DNA of 64,000 bases from CAVQFB01 sp963711675 (GCA_963711675.1 CAVQFB010000013.1:186001-250000); one strand, 5' to 3'. Shown: positions 35,733-44,788, counted from the first letter of the stretch. Made by a program: numbers and translations. The notes: a model not told the origin generated them from the letters alone.

Positions 35733-36599
35733 TCAGTTTCCCTGCTTCGCCGCAAAATCTACCAGTTGCTTGAAGGTCTCTGGAGGGAGGCCAAGATTGC
35801 CGATCTTGCGCCCGTTCACAAAGACCGTTGGAGTACCGTTGACGCCAAGCGCCTTGCCCAGGGCCACAGACTTATTCACCCGCGCCGCAGTTTCGGGCTT
35901 AGCCGCGCAGCCGGCTGTTTCCGCGCCGTTCATTCCCGCATCCGTAGCAATCGCAGTGAGCTTCTCGTCCGCATTGGCCTCCGTGATCTCCGACTGGCTT
36001 TCGTAGGTCTTGGAGACAAATTTCCAGAAAGCATCGTTCGACGCGCGCGCCACGCAGTCTGCGTACGCTGCACCCTTAGCCGCCCAGTTGTGCGAGGGAA
36101 GCGGGAAGCTCTGGAAGACAAACCGCGCCTGCGGTTCGTCGGTGAGCAACTTTTCAATAATCGGCTGGGCCTCCTTGCAGTGCGGGCATTGCAAATCGCT
36201 GAACTCCACAATCATGACCGGCGAATCTTGCGGCCCTTTAGCTGGACCGTTGATTCCCTTCCTGAGCGCCTCGGCCGCGGGCGCAAACGGCTTCGCGCCG
36301 AACGCTATCAGATCCCCCGCCATCGCATGCTTCCCGTCCTCGGTAACAAAGAATTTTGTACCTTGCGCGCCCTGTGGCCCGGTAATCAACACGTTTACTT
36401 CGGCGAGCCCCTGCGCCTCCGAAGGTTTGATCTCCACGACTTTCCAGCTCAGGGTCGAGTCGTACCCAAACGTCTGTTGCATGAAAGAATTCACCGTTTC
36501 TTCGGACGGCAGTTTCGCCCCAGCGGGCTTGTCTTGTGCGCTCGCGGCCACAACGAGGAACAGAGCGAGCATGATGACGCGGGCAAGTTTTCGGTACAT
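35733..36599 (-). CDS. DsbA-family thioredoxin-fold protein, exported
   Basis: A 288-residue protein with signal peptide (I-M-L-A-L-F-L-V-V-A-A-S-A), an N-terminal domain of about 90 residues and a thioredoxin domain with C-P-H-C (Cys138, Cys141) and cis-Pro motif G-T-P-T-V-F. This is the DsbA/DsbC/Skp-like layout of periplasmic thiol oxidoreductases (BdbD/DsbA-type). The ATG at 36599 is preferred to the GTG at 36620. It is convergent with the secretin, leaving 25 bases between stops. Confidence 0.88.
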   Translation of the reverse strand: MYRKLARVIMLALFLVVAASAQDKPAGAKLPSEETVNSFMQQTFGYDSTLSWKVVEIKPSEAQGLAEVNVLITGPQGAQGTKFFVTEDGKHAMAGDLIAFGAKPFAPAAEALRKGINGPAKGPQDSPVMIVEFSDLQCPHCKEAQPIIEKLLTDEPQARFVFQSFPLPSHNWAAKGAAYADCVARASNDAFWKFVSKTYESQSEITEANADEKLTAIATDAGMNGAETAGCAAKPETAARVNKSVALGKALGVNGTPTVFVNGRKIGNLGLPPETFKQLVDFAAKQGN

Positions 36600-36620
36600 G
36601 ATGTCCTTTCGGGTACTCAC

Positions 36621-38264
36621 TCAAGAAAGTTCGGATCTGGCGGCAATGGGAAAGCGGCGGCCGAAGCCAAATGCCTTGGCGGAGATTTTAATACCTGGAG
36701 CGGCCTGCTGGCGCTTGTATTCGCTTCGATCAACCATCTGCATCACTCGCCGTACCAGCGCAAGGTCGAAGTTATGCGCGGCTGCGATTTGCTCCGCTGT
36801 GCGCAAGTCCTCCACATAATCTTCCAGAATCGCATCCAGCACGTCGTACGGGGGCAACGTGTCACTGTCCTTCTGGTCGGCGCGCAACTCCGCAGACGGC
36901 GGCTTGGTCAGGCTGGCCTCTGGAATCACCGCCCGCCGCGAGTTTACATACCGCGCAAGACGATAAACCAGAGTCTTGGGCACGTCCGAAATCACCGCCA
37001 GCCCGCCGACCATGTCGCCATACAGAGTACAGTACCCTACGCCTAGTTCGCTCTTGTTGCCGGTTGAAAGCACGATCGCGCGAAACTTGTTGGAAAGGGC
37101 CATCAGCAACGTGCCGCGCGCACGTGATTGCAGGTTTTCCTCGGTCTCATCTTCCTTCAGGCCGCTGAAGACCTCCTTCAGCACCTTACGATAGCTGCAA
37201 TAGATTTCCCCGATCGGCAACAGCTCAAAACGGATTTTCAGGTTCTGCGCCAGCTTTCTCGCATCTTCGATGGAGCCCGGTGACGAGTATGGCCCCGGCA
37301 TCCCCACCCCGATCACGTTCTCCCGCCCCACCGCCTGAGCCGCAATCACTGCAGTCAGGGCGGAATCGATGCCGCCGCTCAGCCCCACGATCACTTTGCT
37401 GAAGCCGCACTTGTGAACATAGTCCCGCGTTCCCAGCACAAGCCCACCGAACGCACTGGCCTCCTCACCCTCGATCTGCTCGTGCATTTCGCCGGTAAGG
37501 TCATTCGGATCGAACAGGATCAGGTCTTCCTCAAACGACTTGCCTTGCGCGATCACGCGTCCGTCCGGCGCCAGTACTAGGCTCGATCCGTCGAATACAA
37601 GACTATCGTTGCCCCCAACCTGGTTCACCATCGCCACGGGAACTTTTCGATTGCGGGCAATGCTGGCTAGCATCTCCTGGCGAAACTCGCGCTTGCCCAC
37701 CCAAAAGGGTGAAGCGGAAATATTGAGTACAAAATTCCCGCCCGCACTTACCAGCGCCTCGACCGGATCAAATCCATACAGCCGCTTGTTCCAGAAATGT
37801 TTGTCGTTCCAGGCGTCCTCGCAGATGGTCAGCGCCATCTGTTTGCCGCAGAATCCCAGCAACTGCTGGCTGGGCGCAGGCGCAAAATTCCGCATCTCGT
37901 CGAACACATCGTAGGTGGGAAGCAGCATCTTCGACTGCACGAAAGCTATGGCGCCGTCCTTCAGCAGGGCCGCCGAATTCATCACTGACTTCCCGGTTTC
38001 CGCCGCTGCTGGAGTAACGAGCCCGCAGATCACGGCGATGCCTTGCGTCTCCTTGGCGATCCACTCTGCCGTCTCAAGATTGTGCTTTACAAAGGAAGCC
38101 CGTTCCACCAGATCGCGCGGTGGATAGCCGCACACCGACAGTTCGGGAAACAGGATCAGACCCGCTCCCGCCGTCTGCGCCCGGCGCGCAAACTCCACCA
38201 TCTTTGTGGCGTTCCCGCTGAAATCCCCTACCGTCGGATTGATCTGCCCCAACGCAATCTTCAC
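36621..38264 (-). CDS. nadE: Glutamine-dependent NAD+ synthetase
   Basis: A 547-residue two-domain enzyme. The N-terminal nitrilase-like glutaminase has the triad F-P-E-L-S (Glu), S-K-M-L-L-P (Lys) and T-I-C-E-D-A-W (Cys). The C-terminal NAD synthase has the PP-loop G-L-S-G-G-I-D-S-A-L-T, Y-C-T-L-Y-G-D-M-V-G-G and K-D-S-D-T-L-P-P-Y. It amidates deamido-NAD with ammonia released from glutamine. Length is normal. The DsbA-like start follows its stop by 22 bases, so they may be co-transcribed. Confidence 0.97.
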   Translation of the reverse strand: MKIALGQINPTVGDFSGNATKMVEFARRAQTAGAGLILFPELSVCGYPPRDLVERASFVKHNLETAEWIAKETQGIAVICGLVTPAAAETGKSVMNSAALLKDGAIAFVQSKMLLPTYDVFDEMRNFAPAPSQQLLGFCGKQMALTICEDAWNDKHFWNKRLYGFDPVEALVSAGGNFVLNISASPFWVGKREFRQEMLASIARNRKVPVAMVNQVGGNDSLVFDGSSLVLAPDGRVIAQGKSFEEDLILFDPNDLTGEMHEQIEGEEASAFGGLVLGTRDYVHKCGFSKVIVGLSGGIDSALTAVIAAQAVGRENVIGVGMPGPYSSPGSIEDARKLAQNLKIRFELLPIGEIYCSYRKVLKEVFSGLKEDETEENLQSRARGTLLMALSNKFRAIVLSTGNKSELGVGYCTLYGDMVGGLAVISDVPKTLVYRLARYVNSRRAVIPEASLTKPPSAELRADQKDSDTLPPYDVLDAILEDYVEDLRTAEQIAAAHNFDLALVRRVMQMVDRSEYKRQQAAPGIKISAKAFGFGRRFPIAARSELS

Positions 38265-38572
38265 CGTTCCAGTTTAATGGGCCAGCCCATTGCCGCCAAG
38301 TCTCGGCGCGGGATGCGGGCTCTGGCAAGGTATCTCGCACACCGAAAAATGTGTGGCAGTCAATTGTTGTTCCGCGATCACATCCGAAAGCGGGAATTGA
38401 GTAAAGCCGTATATTGAGTAAAGCCGTATTATGAGAGCGTGCACTATATAGGAAATAACCCAAGCTTGTGACATCACTAGCTTCGAGATGCACCTGATAA
38501 TGTCCTGCCGGTGCATTGGATGATCGACGCTGGAAGTCATCAGCTATCAATCAAAACTCAGGAGCTCAAAAC
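38265..38572. other. Divergent intergenic region with a tandem 17-mer
   Basis: 308 bases between nadE (minus) and the AlgD-like gene (plus). An AT-richer centre holds two perfect head-to-tail copies of ATTGAGTAAAGCCGTAT (38396-38412 and 38413-38429), then TATATA at 38445-38450. A good ribosome binding site (CAGGAG) precedes the GTG at 38573. It is probably the promoter and operator for both genes. Confidence 0.5.
38396..38429. repeat. Tandem duplication of a 17-bp unit
   Basis: Two exact adjacent copies of ATTGAGTAAAGCCGTAT. It could be a replication slip, or a two-site operator upstream of the AlgD-like gene. Confidence 0.8.
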
Positions 38573-39889
38573 GTGCGAATAAGCGTGTTTGGTCTCGGCT
38601 ATGTGGGTTCAGTCACCGTAGCGTGCCTTGCCCAAGCCGGACACGACATCATCGGGGTTGACCTCAATTCCTTCAAAGTTGAGACGCTGCAATCTGGACG
38701 CAGCCCGATCACCGAACCAGGAACGAATCAGCTCGTGGCCGAGGCCTGCGCTGCAGGACGTCTACACGCGACCACCGATGCTCATGAAGCCATTCATGAA
38801 TCGGATATCTCTTTCGTCTGCGTCTCCACTCCCAGCCAGCGCTCGGGCAAACTTGATTTGAGTCACGTGATGGGGGTTGCGCAGGAGATCGGCACAGCTC
38901 TCCGTGACAAGCCAGCGCCTCACACTGTCGTTCTGCGCAGTACTGTCCTGCCCGGCACAACGGAAGCTTCCCTCATTCCTGCTCTCGAAAACGCGAGCGG
39001 ACGCCGCGCCGGCCACGATTTCACCGTCTGCTATAACCCGGAGTTTATGCGCGAAGGCAGTGCCGTGGCCGACTTCTCGCACCCTCCTTATACGATCCTT
39101 GGCGCGCGAAAGCCCGCCGACGTCGCGCAACTCAGCGAACTGTACAAGAATCTGCCGTCCAAAATGTACGTGACCAGTTTTCCCGTCGCTGAAATGACCA
39201 AGTACGCGTCCAATGCCTTCCACGCCGTCAAGGTTGCCTTTGCCAACGAGATTGGCACGCTGTGCAAGCACCTCGGGGCAGAAGCCAACCTTGTAAAAGA
39301 CATCTTCACTTCCGACACTAAATTGAACGTCTCACCCGCCTATTTGTCGCCCGGCTTCGCTTTCGGCGGATCGTGTTTACCTAAGTACCTTCGAGCATTG
39401 ACCTATCAGGCCAAGGCCCTTGACCTGCACATACCCCTGCTTGAGTCCGTGTTGCGCAGCAATCAGGAGCATCTCGACCGCGCCATGGAAGCGATTGTGG
39501 CTGCCGGAAAGAGAAAGATTGGCATGCTCGGTTTGAGTTTCAAAACTGGAACCGATGATCTGCGTGAGAGTCCCCACGTCGAACTGATCAAGCGATTGCT
39601 GGGCGAAGGCTATCAGGTCCGGGTTTGGGACCCGGAGGTGTCCCTAGGCCGTCTGGTCGGCTCCAACCGCGTGTACATTGAGGAAGTGATTCCCCACATC
39701 GGTTCACTCCTCCTGACCGAATTGGCGGACGTGGTTCGCGATGCGGAAGTCGTCGTAGTCGCCACCAAGTCTGTTCCTAAGGCTGACCTCCTTCGCCATC
39801 TGAATCCCCGCCACACGGTAATTGATTTCGTCAATCTCGAGCCATCCGATCGCCTGACTCCGAACAACTCCCACGGCATCTGCTGGTAA
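38573..39889 (+). CDS. GDP-mannose 6-dehydrogenase-like nucleotide-sugar dehydrogenase
   Basis: A 438-residue UDP-glucose/GDP-mannose dehydrogenase. GTG start with CAGGAG upstream; the Rossmann motif V-F-G-L-G-Y-V-G is at 5-12. The catalytic loop reads F-G-G-S-C-L-P-K-Y-L-R-A-L-T-Y, with Cys268 as the thiohemiacetal nucleophile. S-C-L-P-K-x-x-R-A-L-T-Y is like AlgD rather than UDP-glucose dehydrogenase, so a GDP-mannuronate product is suggested. The usual D four residues after the Cys is a Tyr (272): a conserved, catalytically important residue is lost, so activity is uncertain. Neighbours give no biosynthetic partner. Confidence 0.85.
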   Translation: MRISVFGLGYVGSVTVACLAQAGHDIIGVDLNSFKVETLQSGRSPITEPGTNQLVAEACAAGRLHATTDAHEAIHESDISFVCVSTPSQRSGKLDLSHVMGVAQEIGTALRDKPAPHTVVLRSTVLPGTTEASLIPALENASGRRAGHDFTVCYNPEFMREGSAVADFSHPPYTILGARKPADVAQLSELYKNLPSKMYVTSFPVAEMTKYASNAFHAVKVAFANEIGTLCKHLGAEANLVKDIFTSDTKLNVSPAYLSPGFAFGGSCLPKYLRALTYQAKALDLHIPLLESVLRSNQEHLDRAMEAIVAAGKRKIGMLGLSFKTGTDDLRESPHVELIKRLLGEGYQVRVWDPEVSLGRLVGSNRVYIEEVIPHIGSLLLTELADVVRDAEVVVVATKSVPKADLLRHLNPRHTVIDFVNLEPSDRLTPNNSHGICW

Positions 39890-39913
39890 CTGGTTTTGAG
39901 TTGGAGCCGCGTC

Positions 39914-40933
39914 CTAGTTGGGTACCTGCGGCGCGTTCGGATCGGGACTCCCGGAGGGCACCGGCATGGGCATCGGCACTTTGCCACCGGCAGGCATGCT
40001 GGTGGGAGAGTCCCCCGGCGGTAAGTCTTCCCCGGGCCGGCGCAAGGTTGGCGCATTCACCGGCCGCTCCTTGGGCTCTTCCTGCTTGGCGACGGTCGGA
40101 GCGGTCTGCAGATCCACTTCTTTTTCCGTGCGCAGGACCTTCTCTCCGCTCATCTTCATGATCTCGACCCGCACTACTTCGTCGCCCACCATGCGGATGA
40201 ACTGCACATCCTGGGGCGGTGTACCGTAGATCCAATCTTCGTATTCGGTCGTCCCGTCTTTCTCGCGGATCTTCTTCGGAGGCCGGCCCATGGCGTAGGT
40301 GACCATCTCACGGTTCATTCCCACCAGAACCTCGTGTTTCTTGATGGCTTCTTTGACTTTGGGTGGGACAGTGTCCAGATAGGCTTCCACGGCTGACTTT
40401 GCGTTGAAGTCGAACACCGGATGCAGCAAGTCTTTCAACTGGGCCGACGTCAACTCCGGGATGTAGTGGTCGAAATACAACTCAACCAGAGACCCGCGCG
40501 GATTGGCGCTTGAGTCCGAGGGCGCGATTGGCGCCTCTCCACCCGAAGCTCCCGTAATGGTGATCCGCTGATACCACTTCTGCTTCTTGATGGGCCCGCC
40601 ATTGATCTCGAACCGGATGTGATCGTCTTTCATGATCACATCGGAGATACGCGCCTGCTCACCCGGCTTCGCCGCCGGACCCCACATCGCCATCAACTGC
40701 TGCAACTCAGCTCCATTCGGGAAAACCACTCCATTTTTCAGTTTCAGGCCCGTCCTGCCCATGGGAAACGGCGTCCGTATGTAGACCAGTTCGGCGTTGA
40801 ATGCGCGGATGATCTCCATACGCGTCTCTTTCGACATTCGGGGAGGCGGCGAATCCTTCCCGTAGCTGGAAACGACCAGGCAAGGAAGGAGAGTTACCTG
40901 CAGGAGAGAGGCCGTGATACGCGGATACTTCAT
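39914..40933 (-). CDS. Secreted conserved protein with BamE/SmpA-like segment
   Basis: A 339-residue protein with signal peptide (L-L-Q-V-T-L-L-P-C-L-V-V-S-S). A beta-rich part with Q-K-W-Y-Q-R-I-T-I-T leads to a helical segment and G-M-N-R-E-M-V-T-Y-A-M-G-R-P-P-K-K followed by Y-E-D-W-I-Y-G. This G-M-x-x-x-x-V-x-x-A-x-G-x-P pattern is the one seen in SmpA/BamE-type proteins. The C-terminal 70 residues are Pro/Gly/Met-rich and disordered. Function unknown; likely envelope-located. It looks lineage-specific. Confidence 0.65.
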   Translation of the reverse strand: MKYPRITASLLQVTLLPCLVVSSYGKDSPPPRMSKETRMEIIRAFNAELVYIRTPFPMGRTGLKLKNGVVFPNGAELQQLMAMWGPAAKPGEQARISDVIMKDDHIRFEINGGPIKKQKWYQRITITGASGGEAPIAPSDSSANPRGSLVELYFDHYIPELTSAQLKDLLHPVFDFNAKSAVEAYLDTVPPKVKEAIKKHEVLVGMNREMVTYAMGRPPKKIREKDGTTEYEDWIYGTPPQDVQFIRMVGDEVVRVEIMKMSGEKVLRTEKEVDLQTAPTVAKQEEPKERPVNAPTLRRPGEDLPPGDSPTSMPAGGKVPMPMPVPSGSPDPNAPQVPN

Positions 40934-41005
40934 GGGTTACCCCAAGCCCAATTCTGCCCTTATTATAGACCTAGACACCGCTAACGGGATGCCCCGTCCG
41001 TCGCC

Positions 41006-42040
41006 CTACGCCGTCGCATACCTCAATCCATTTCGCGCCACCTGTAGGGGAAGGACTCTCCCTCCATTCTCGCCAATCGCCGTGGCCACCCGGCTGCTCG
41101 CGCCTTTTTCGGTCAGGAAAATTACGCAGCCACCGCCACCCGCCCCACACACCTTGGCCGCTCGCCCGCCATGCTTGCCTGCCACCGCGATCAGCTTATC
41201 GATCAGCGGCGTAGTGATTCCCGGAGCATTCGTTCGCCTCAGCTTCCACTCCTCGCGCAACAGCCGTGCGATATCCTCCCAGTCGCTGCGCAACAGGGCC
41301 TGGTGCATCGCTCCCGCAATTTCCGCAATGCGTTCGAAGTTCCGGAATACGCGCTTGTTACCGTCGATGTGCGCCTTGAAGACTTCCCAGTTGTTGATGC
41401 CCGATTGCCGCGGCGCTCCCGTGTAGGCCAGCACGAAACGGGACTCAATCTCCTCCGGGGCGATGGGAACCTCCTCGCGGTGAATGCCATCGGCATCCAA
41501 ATGAATCGAGCTGATGCCGCCGTAGAGAGCCGGGTAATAGTCCTGGCAGCCCGTGGGCACGCCGATGATCTGTGCCTCCACGTTCTGCGCGATGACCCGC
41601 ATCTGTTCGAGCGTAAGGTTGCGGTCGGTAAACCGGGCCAGCGCTGCCGTCGTGGCAATCATCAGGGCCGACGATCCCGAGATGCCCGCACCCGCCGGCG
41701 ATTCTGAATTCGTCTCCACCAACAGTCCTTCTTTCGGCGCGAAAAACTGCACCATCCGTGCGGCGAGCGCGTGCCGGAACCTCTTGGCACTGCGCAAAGC
41801 GTCCAGATCGGCAAACTCTTCGCCCTTGTGGGTGTCCACCGAATGGAACTGGATGCGTTTCCCTTTGAGGGGCGTGATGCGGCACGTGGTCAGAATGTTC
41901 ACCGCGAAGTTCAGAGTCACTGCGCCGTGGTGGAACAAATACAGTGGCCAAAGATCGATGGTCCCACCTGCCAGATCGGCGCGGCATGGTGCCTGAGCAA
42001 CAATGTCGGGGCCCCCGGTCGTGATCGGTGATGGATTCAT
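41006..42040 (-). CDS. GHMP-family sugar kinase
   Basis: A 344-residue protein from ATG 42040. GHMP motifs: A-P-C-R-A-D-L-A-G-G-T-I-D near the N-terminus, P-loop S-P-A-G-A-G-I-S-G-S-S-A and the C-terminal C-G-A-G-G-G-G-C. It resembles the heptose/fucose/galactose branch of GHMP kinases, like HddA at 12591, but with a different substrate loop (G-C-Q-D-Y-Y-P). The substrate is unknown. It lies between a hypothetical gene and the divergent GAF-TonB gene. Confidence 0.85.
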   Translation of the reverse strand: MNPSPITTGGPDIVAQAPCRADLAGGTIDLWPLYLFHHGAVTLNFAVNILTTCRITPLKGKRIQFHSVDTHKGEEFADLDALRSAKRFRHALAARMVQFFAPKEGLLVETNSESPAGAGISGSSALMIATTAALARFTDRNLTLEQMRVIAQNVEAQIIGVPTGCQDYYPALYGGISSIHLDADGIHREEVPIAPEEIESRFVLAYTGAPRQSGINNWEVFKAHIDGNKRVFRNFERIAEIAGAMHQALLRSDWEDIARLLREEWKLRRTNAPGITTPLIDKLIAVAGKHGGRAAKVCGAGGGGCVIFLTEKGASSRVATAIGENGGRVLPLQVARNGLRYATA

Positions 42041-42295
42041 GAGACTGTTTGTACCATGAACCGTCGTCGAACCTAGCGCCTTGAACTTCCTTTGCCAACC
42101 TCCCCGAATGAGACCTCTGAGCCTTAACGGAGAGACTGCTCGAAACCGCGACTGGGCAGGCGGTACGGAGATTTGAAAAACTTTGTCGAGTGCATTGACA
42201 ACTCCTTTCATTTGCCGCACACTCGCCTAAAGCCGCCAATCGTCCGTCTTAACAACCACCACGACTCTCAGCCAAGCCGTGTTAGGAGTCGCCTG

Positions 42296-43777
42296 ATGGC
42301 GCAATCGTTTCCGCCTTTCCCCACCTCCACGCAAGCGGGGCAGGGTTCCTCCGGTCTGCGGCAGCCGCCTCCTTCAGACTCCGACGATTCCCCCCCTCAA
42401 ACTGCTGAACAGGTTGTTGCAGCTCTCCGCACCGCAATCACCGGAGGCGACTGGGATCTTGGGACGGCGCTGGAAAAACTTGCCATTGCCGCCCACAAGC
42501 TGACGCGTGCCGACGGTGCCGCCATTGCGATGTTGCAGGGCGGCCTCGTGATTTGCCGCGCCCGCTCTGGTTCAATCGCGCCTCAGTTGGGCACACCCCT
42601 CAGCGTGGACTCGGGCATCTCCGGCGAGTGCCTCCGCACTGGGCAGTCCATGCGCTGTGACGACACCACCAAGGACCTGCGTGTGGACGCGGAAGTCTGC
42701 GGACGTCTCGGTCTGCGTTCCATCGCTGTCGTGCCGCTGCGAGGCACGCACCGCGTGGTCGGGATTTTGGAAGCTTTTTCTTCCCGGGCCTATTCTTTTC
42801 CTGATCGGCACCTTCAGCTGATGTCCGAGTTGGCGGATCTTGCCGTCGCTGCCCGATCAGCACATCGGCAGAAGACCCGTGCCACCAACCCTCAAGCTCG
42901 TCGCGCCGCAGTCGTACTTGCTGGCTCAGGTGTTCTCCCCAGCCTGCGCCAGGTGGCCACGTCGGCAAATCGGACTTTGCGCCATTCCATGCCGGTTCTG
43001 GGAGTTTTGCTTGCTGGAGTGATATTGGTCGTCGGTTTGGGATGGTTGCTCCTTCGTGGCCGCTCTGCTGGGGCCACTCCACCGCCTACCACGGCGCATG
43101 CAGTGGCAAAACCCTCCGGCGAGCCGGAGCCGCTGGGTTCCTCTGCGGCCTTGGTCTTTAACGGTGCTGCAGCCAGCAGTTCGCCTCCGCCGACACCCAA
43201 GCCGAGTCCCTCGCTCCTCGCTCGAGCCTCGCAAAAATCCGACGTTTCGCCTGCACGTCTGGTTCAGAAGGCATCGCAGACAGAAGCACTACCGGCTGCT
43301 GCCAGTCCGGATAGCCCCCGCGATACTTCATCGACTGATTCGCCCACAACCTCCGCGCCCACAGCGCAGCCTCCTCAACCAACTGCGCAAGGGAAGACCG
43401 ACGACGTTGCTCCCACGCTGGCAAGCGCAGCACTGCCAGAGCCATCCGCCCTGGGCTCGGTGCTTTCAGCATCTCCTCGTATTCCTTCTCGATCGCTCCC
43501 CATCTCGCAAGGCGTTACTGACGGAGTTGTGATCCATAGAGTTCAGCCGGTATACCCTGAGACGGCTCGTCAGGCAAGGCTCGAGGGACGCGTCGTCTTG
43601 CAGGCCACGGTCACGGAGGATGGAACGGTTCGCGATATGAAGGTTGTGAGCGGCCATCCGATGCTGGCTCGCGCCGCCCAGGATGCCGTTGCGCAATGGC
43701 GTTACAAACCTTATCGCCTGAACGGCAAGCCAGTGAGCATGCCCACCGAGATCAAACTGGATTTCAAACTACCCTGA
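42296..43777 (+). CDS. GAF domain - transmembrane - TonB C-terminal domain fusion
   Basis: A 493-residue protein starting at ATG 42296 with AGGAG seven bases upstream. Order: disordered Pro/Ser-rich N-terminus (1-35), GAF domain (about 45-185: L-G-T-A-L-E-K-L, I-S-G-E-C-L-R-T-G, S-I-A-V-V-P-L-R), basic stretch, one transmembrane helix (about 223-243: V-L-L-A-G-V-I-L-V-V-G), a long Pro/Ala/Ser/Thr linker (about 250-400) and a TonB C-terminal domain (about 410-493: V-Y-P-E-T-A-R-Q-A-R-L-E-G, V-V-S-G-H-P, W-R-Y-K-P-Y). Topology implies a cytosolic GAF sensor and a periplasmic TonB tail. I know TonB-like proteins with other cytosolic heads, but not this pairing; it may couple a cytosolic signal to outer-membrane receptor energisation. 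Confidence 0.88.
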   Translation: MAQSFPPFPTSTQAGQGSSGLRQPPPSDSDDSPPQTAEQVVAALRTAITGGDWDLGTALEKLAIAAHKLTRADGAAIAMLQGGLVICRARSGSIAPQLGTPLSVDSGISGECLRTGQSMRCDDTTKDLRVDAEVCGRLGLRSIAVVPLRGTHRVVGILEAFSSRAYSFPDRHLQLMSELADLAVAARSAHRQKTRATNPQARRAAVVLAGSGVLPSLRQVATSANRTLRHSMPVLGVLLAGVILVVGLGWLLLRGRSAGATPPPTTAHAVAKPSGEPEPLGSSAALVFNGAAASSSPPPTPKPSPSLLARASQKSDVSPARLVQKASQTEALPAAASPDSPRDTSSTDSPTTSAPTAQPPQPTAQGKTDDVAPTLASAALPEPSALGSVLSASPRIPSRSLPISQGVTDGVVIHRVQPVYPETARQARLEGRVVLQATVTEDGTVRDMKVVSGHPMLARAAQDAVAQWRYKPYRLNGKPVSMPTEIKLDFKLP

Positions 43778-43786
43778 AATGGAAAG

Positions 43787-44398
43787 TTAGCGGGTCTCTA
43801 CCGTCGGTGAGGCCGGGGTTGCGTTCCCGGAAAGATTCAATACCTGCTTGAAGCTGCCACGCTGCTTCTGGATTTTTTCCTGCAGAAGAGTGATCGCGTA
43901 GATCAGCTGCTCCGGACGTGGCGGGCATCCCGGCACATACACATCCACCGGGATCACCTGATTCACGCTTTGCACCAGCGCGTAATTCTGGAACACGCCT
44001 CCCGAGGTCGCGCACGCGCCCATCGAGATCACCCACTTCGGTTCCGGCATCTGCTCCCACAACTGCCGGATCACGGGTGCCATTTTGTTTGACACGCGTC
44101 CCGCGATGATGATCAGGTCGGACTGCCGCGGCGACGGGCGAAAAACTTCCGCGCCGAAGCGCGCAATGTCGAATCGCGCGGCGCCCATGGACATCATCTC
44201 GATGGCGCAGCACGCCAGGCCAAACGTCATGGGCCAGATCGAGCTCTTGCGCATCCAGTTGATGGCCGAGTCCAGCGTCGTAAGAACTACTCCTTCGGGC
44301 GTCGGGTTCCCGAAGGTGAGTTCTTTCACGACCCGCTTGCCGTTTTCGACCTCGACATAATTTCCGTAGCTGACTTCGCGTCCCATGATGTTTTTCAT
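43787..44398 (-). CDS. nuoB: NADH-quinone oxidoreductase subunit B (orphan)
   Basis: A 203-residue protein from ATG 44398; another ATG is at 44386. All four N2 [4Fe-4S] ligands are present: G-L-A-C-C-A-I-E-M-M (two Cys), M-G-A-C-A-T-S-G-G and V-P-G-C-P-P-R-P. NuoB forms the quinone-proximal cluster of complex I. No other nuo gene is in the window: it stands alone between the GAF-TonB gene (9 bases between stops) and an intergenic repeat region. It may be a stray paralogue, or part of a split nuo set. Confidence 0.93.
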   Translation of the reverse strand: MKNIMGREVSYGNYVEVENGKRVVKELTFGNPTPEGVVLTTLDSAINWMRKSSIWPMTFGLACCAIEMMSMGAARFDIARFGAEVFRPSPRQSDLIIIAGRVSNKMAPVIRQLWEQMPEPKWVISMGACATSGGVFQNYALVQSVNQVIPVDVYVPGCPPRPEQLIYAITLLQEKIQKQRGSFKQVLNLSGNATPASPTVETR

Positions 44399-44488
44399 TC
44401 TAACGGATGCCCGCGCCAAACCCAAACCTGGCGCCAACCTTCGGTAGCGGTGCACTTTGGATTTTGGCCCATCTGCTCATCCACCGGC

Positions 44489-44538
44489 GTCATCCTGAGC
44501 GAAGCCGCTCTTCAGGCGGAGCGAAGGATCTGGCGCGC
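44489..44538. repeat. GTCATCCTGAGC repeat (family A), copy 2
   Basis: GTCATCCTGAGCGAAG, an inserted CGCTCTTCAGGCG hairpin with a family-B-like TTCA loop, then GAGCGAAGGATCTGGCGCG: a composite of the two families. Confidence 0.75.
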
Positions 44539-44635
44539 ATCTCCACCCTCATCAGGAACCGAATTTCACCATCACCCAAAGTTCGCTCTACTCCTCAGTT
44601 GTGAGTGTGTTTGCGAAGTGCGCCACTACCCCAGA

Positions 44636-44695
44636 TTTGTCATCCTGAGCGAACCCGAGCATCAGCGAGGGAAGTCGAACGGGGACCTGCTTTTT
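44636..44695. repeat. GTCATCCTGAGC repeat (family A), copy 3
   Basis: GTCATCCTGAGCGAACCCG through GAAGTCGAACGGGGACCTGC. The extra middle (AGCATCAGCGAGGG) distinguishes this long form; a similar long form is at 63029. Confidence 0.75.
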
Positions 44696-44788
44696 GCCGT
44701 ATTCATGATGAAGGAAGGTACCGATCGCAATATGCGCCTTCTCCGCGAACTCTGTGTCCTCTGCGGTTAATGGTTTTACATTCGCCCA

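Larger units (their letters stand above)
44399..44788. other. Repeat-rich intergenic region
   Basis: 390 bases between nuoB and the zinc-dehydrogenase gene. They hold two copies of family A repeats (44489-44538, 44636-44695). I see no open frame with gene-like properties. Confidence 0.6.

Noticed and set aside
35766..37046. Plus-strand 426-codon open frame spanning the DsbA-like and nadE genes
   Set aside because: Antisense to two well-supported genes; the translated sequence is Arg/His-rich shadow without a fold.
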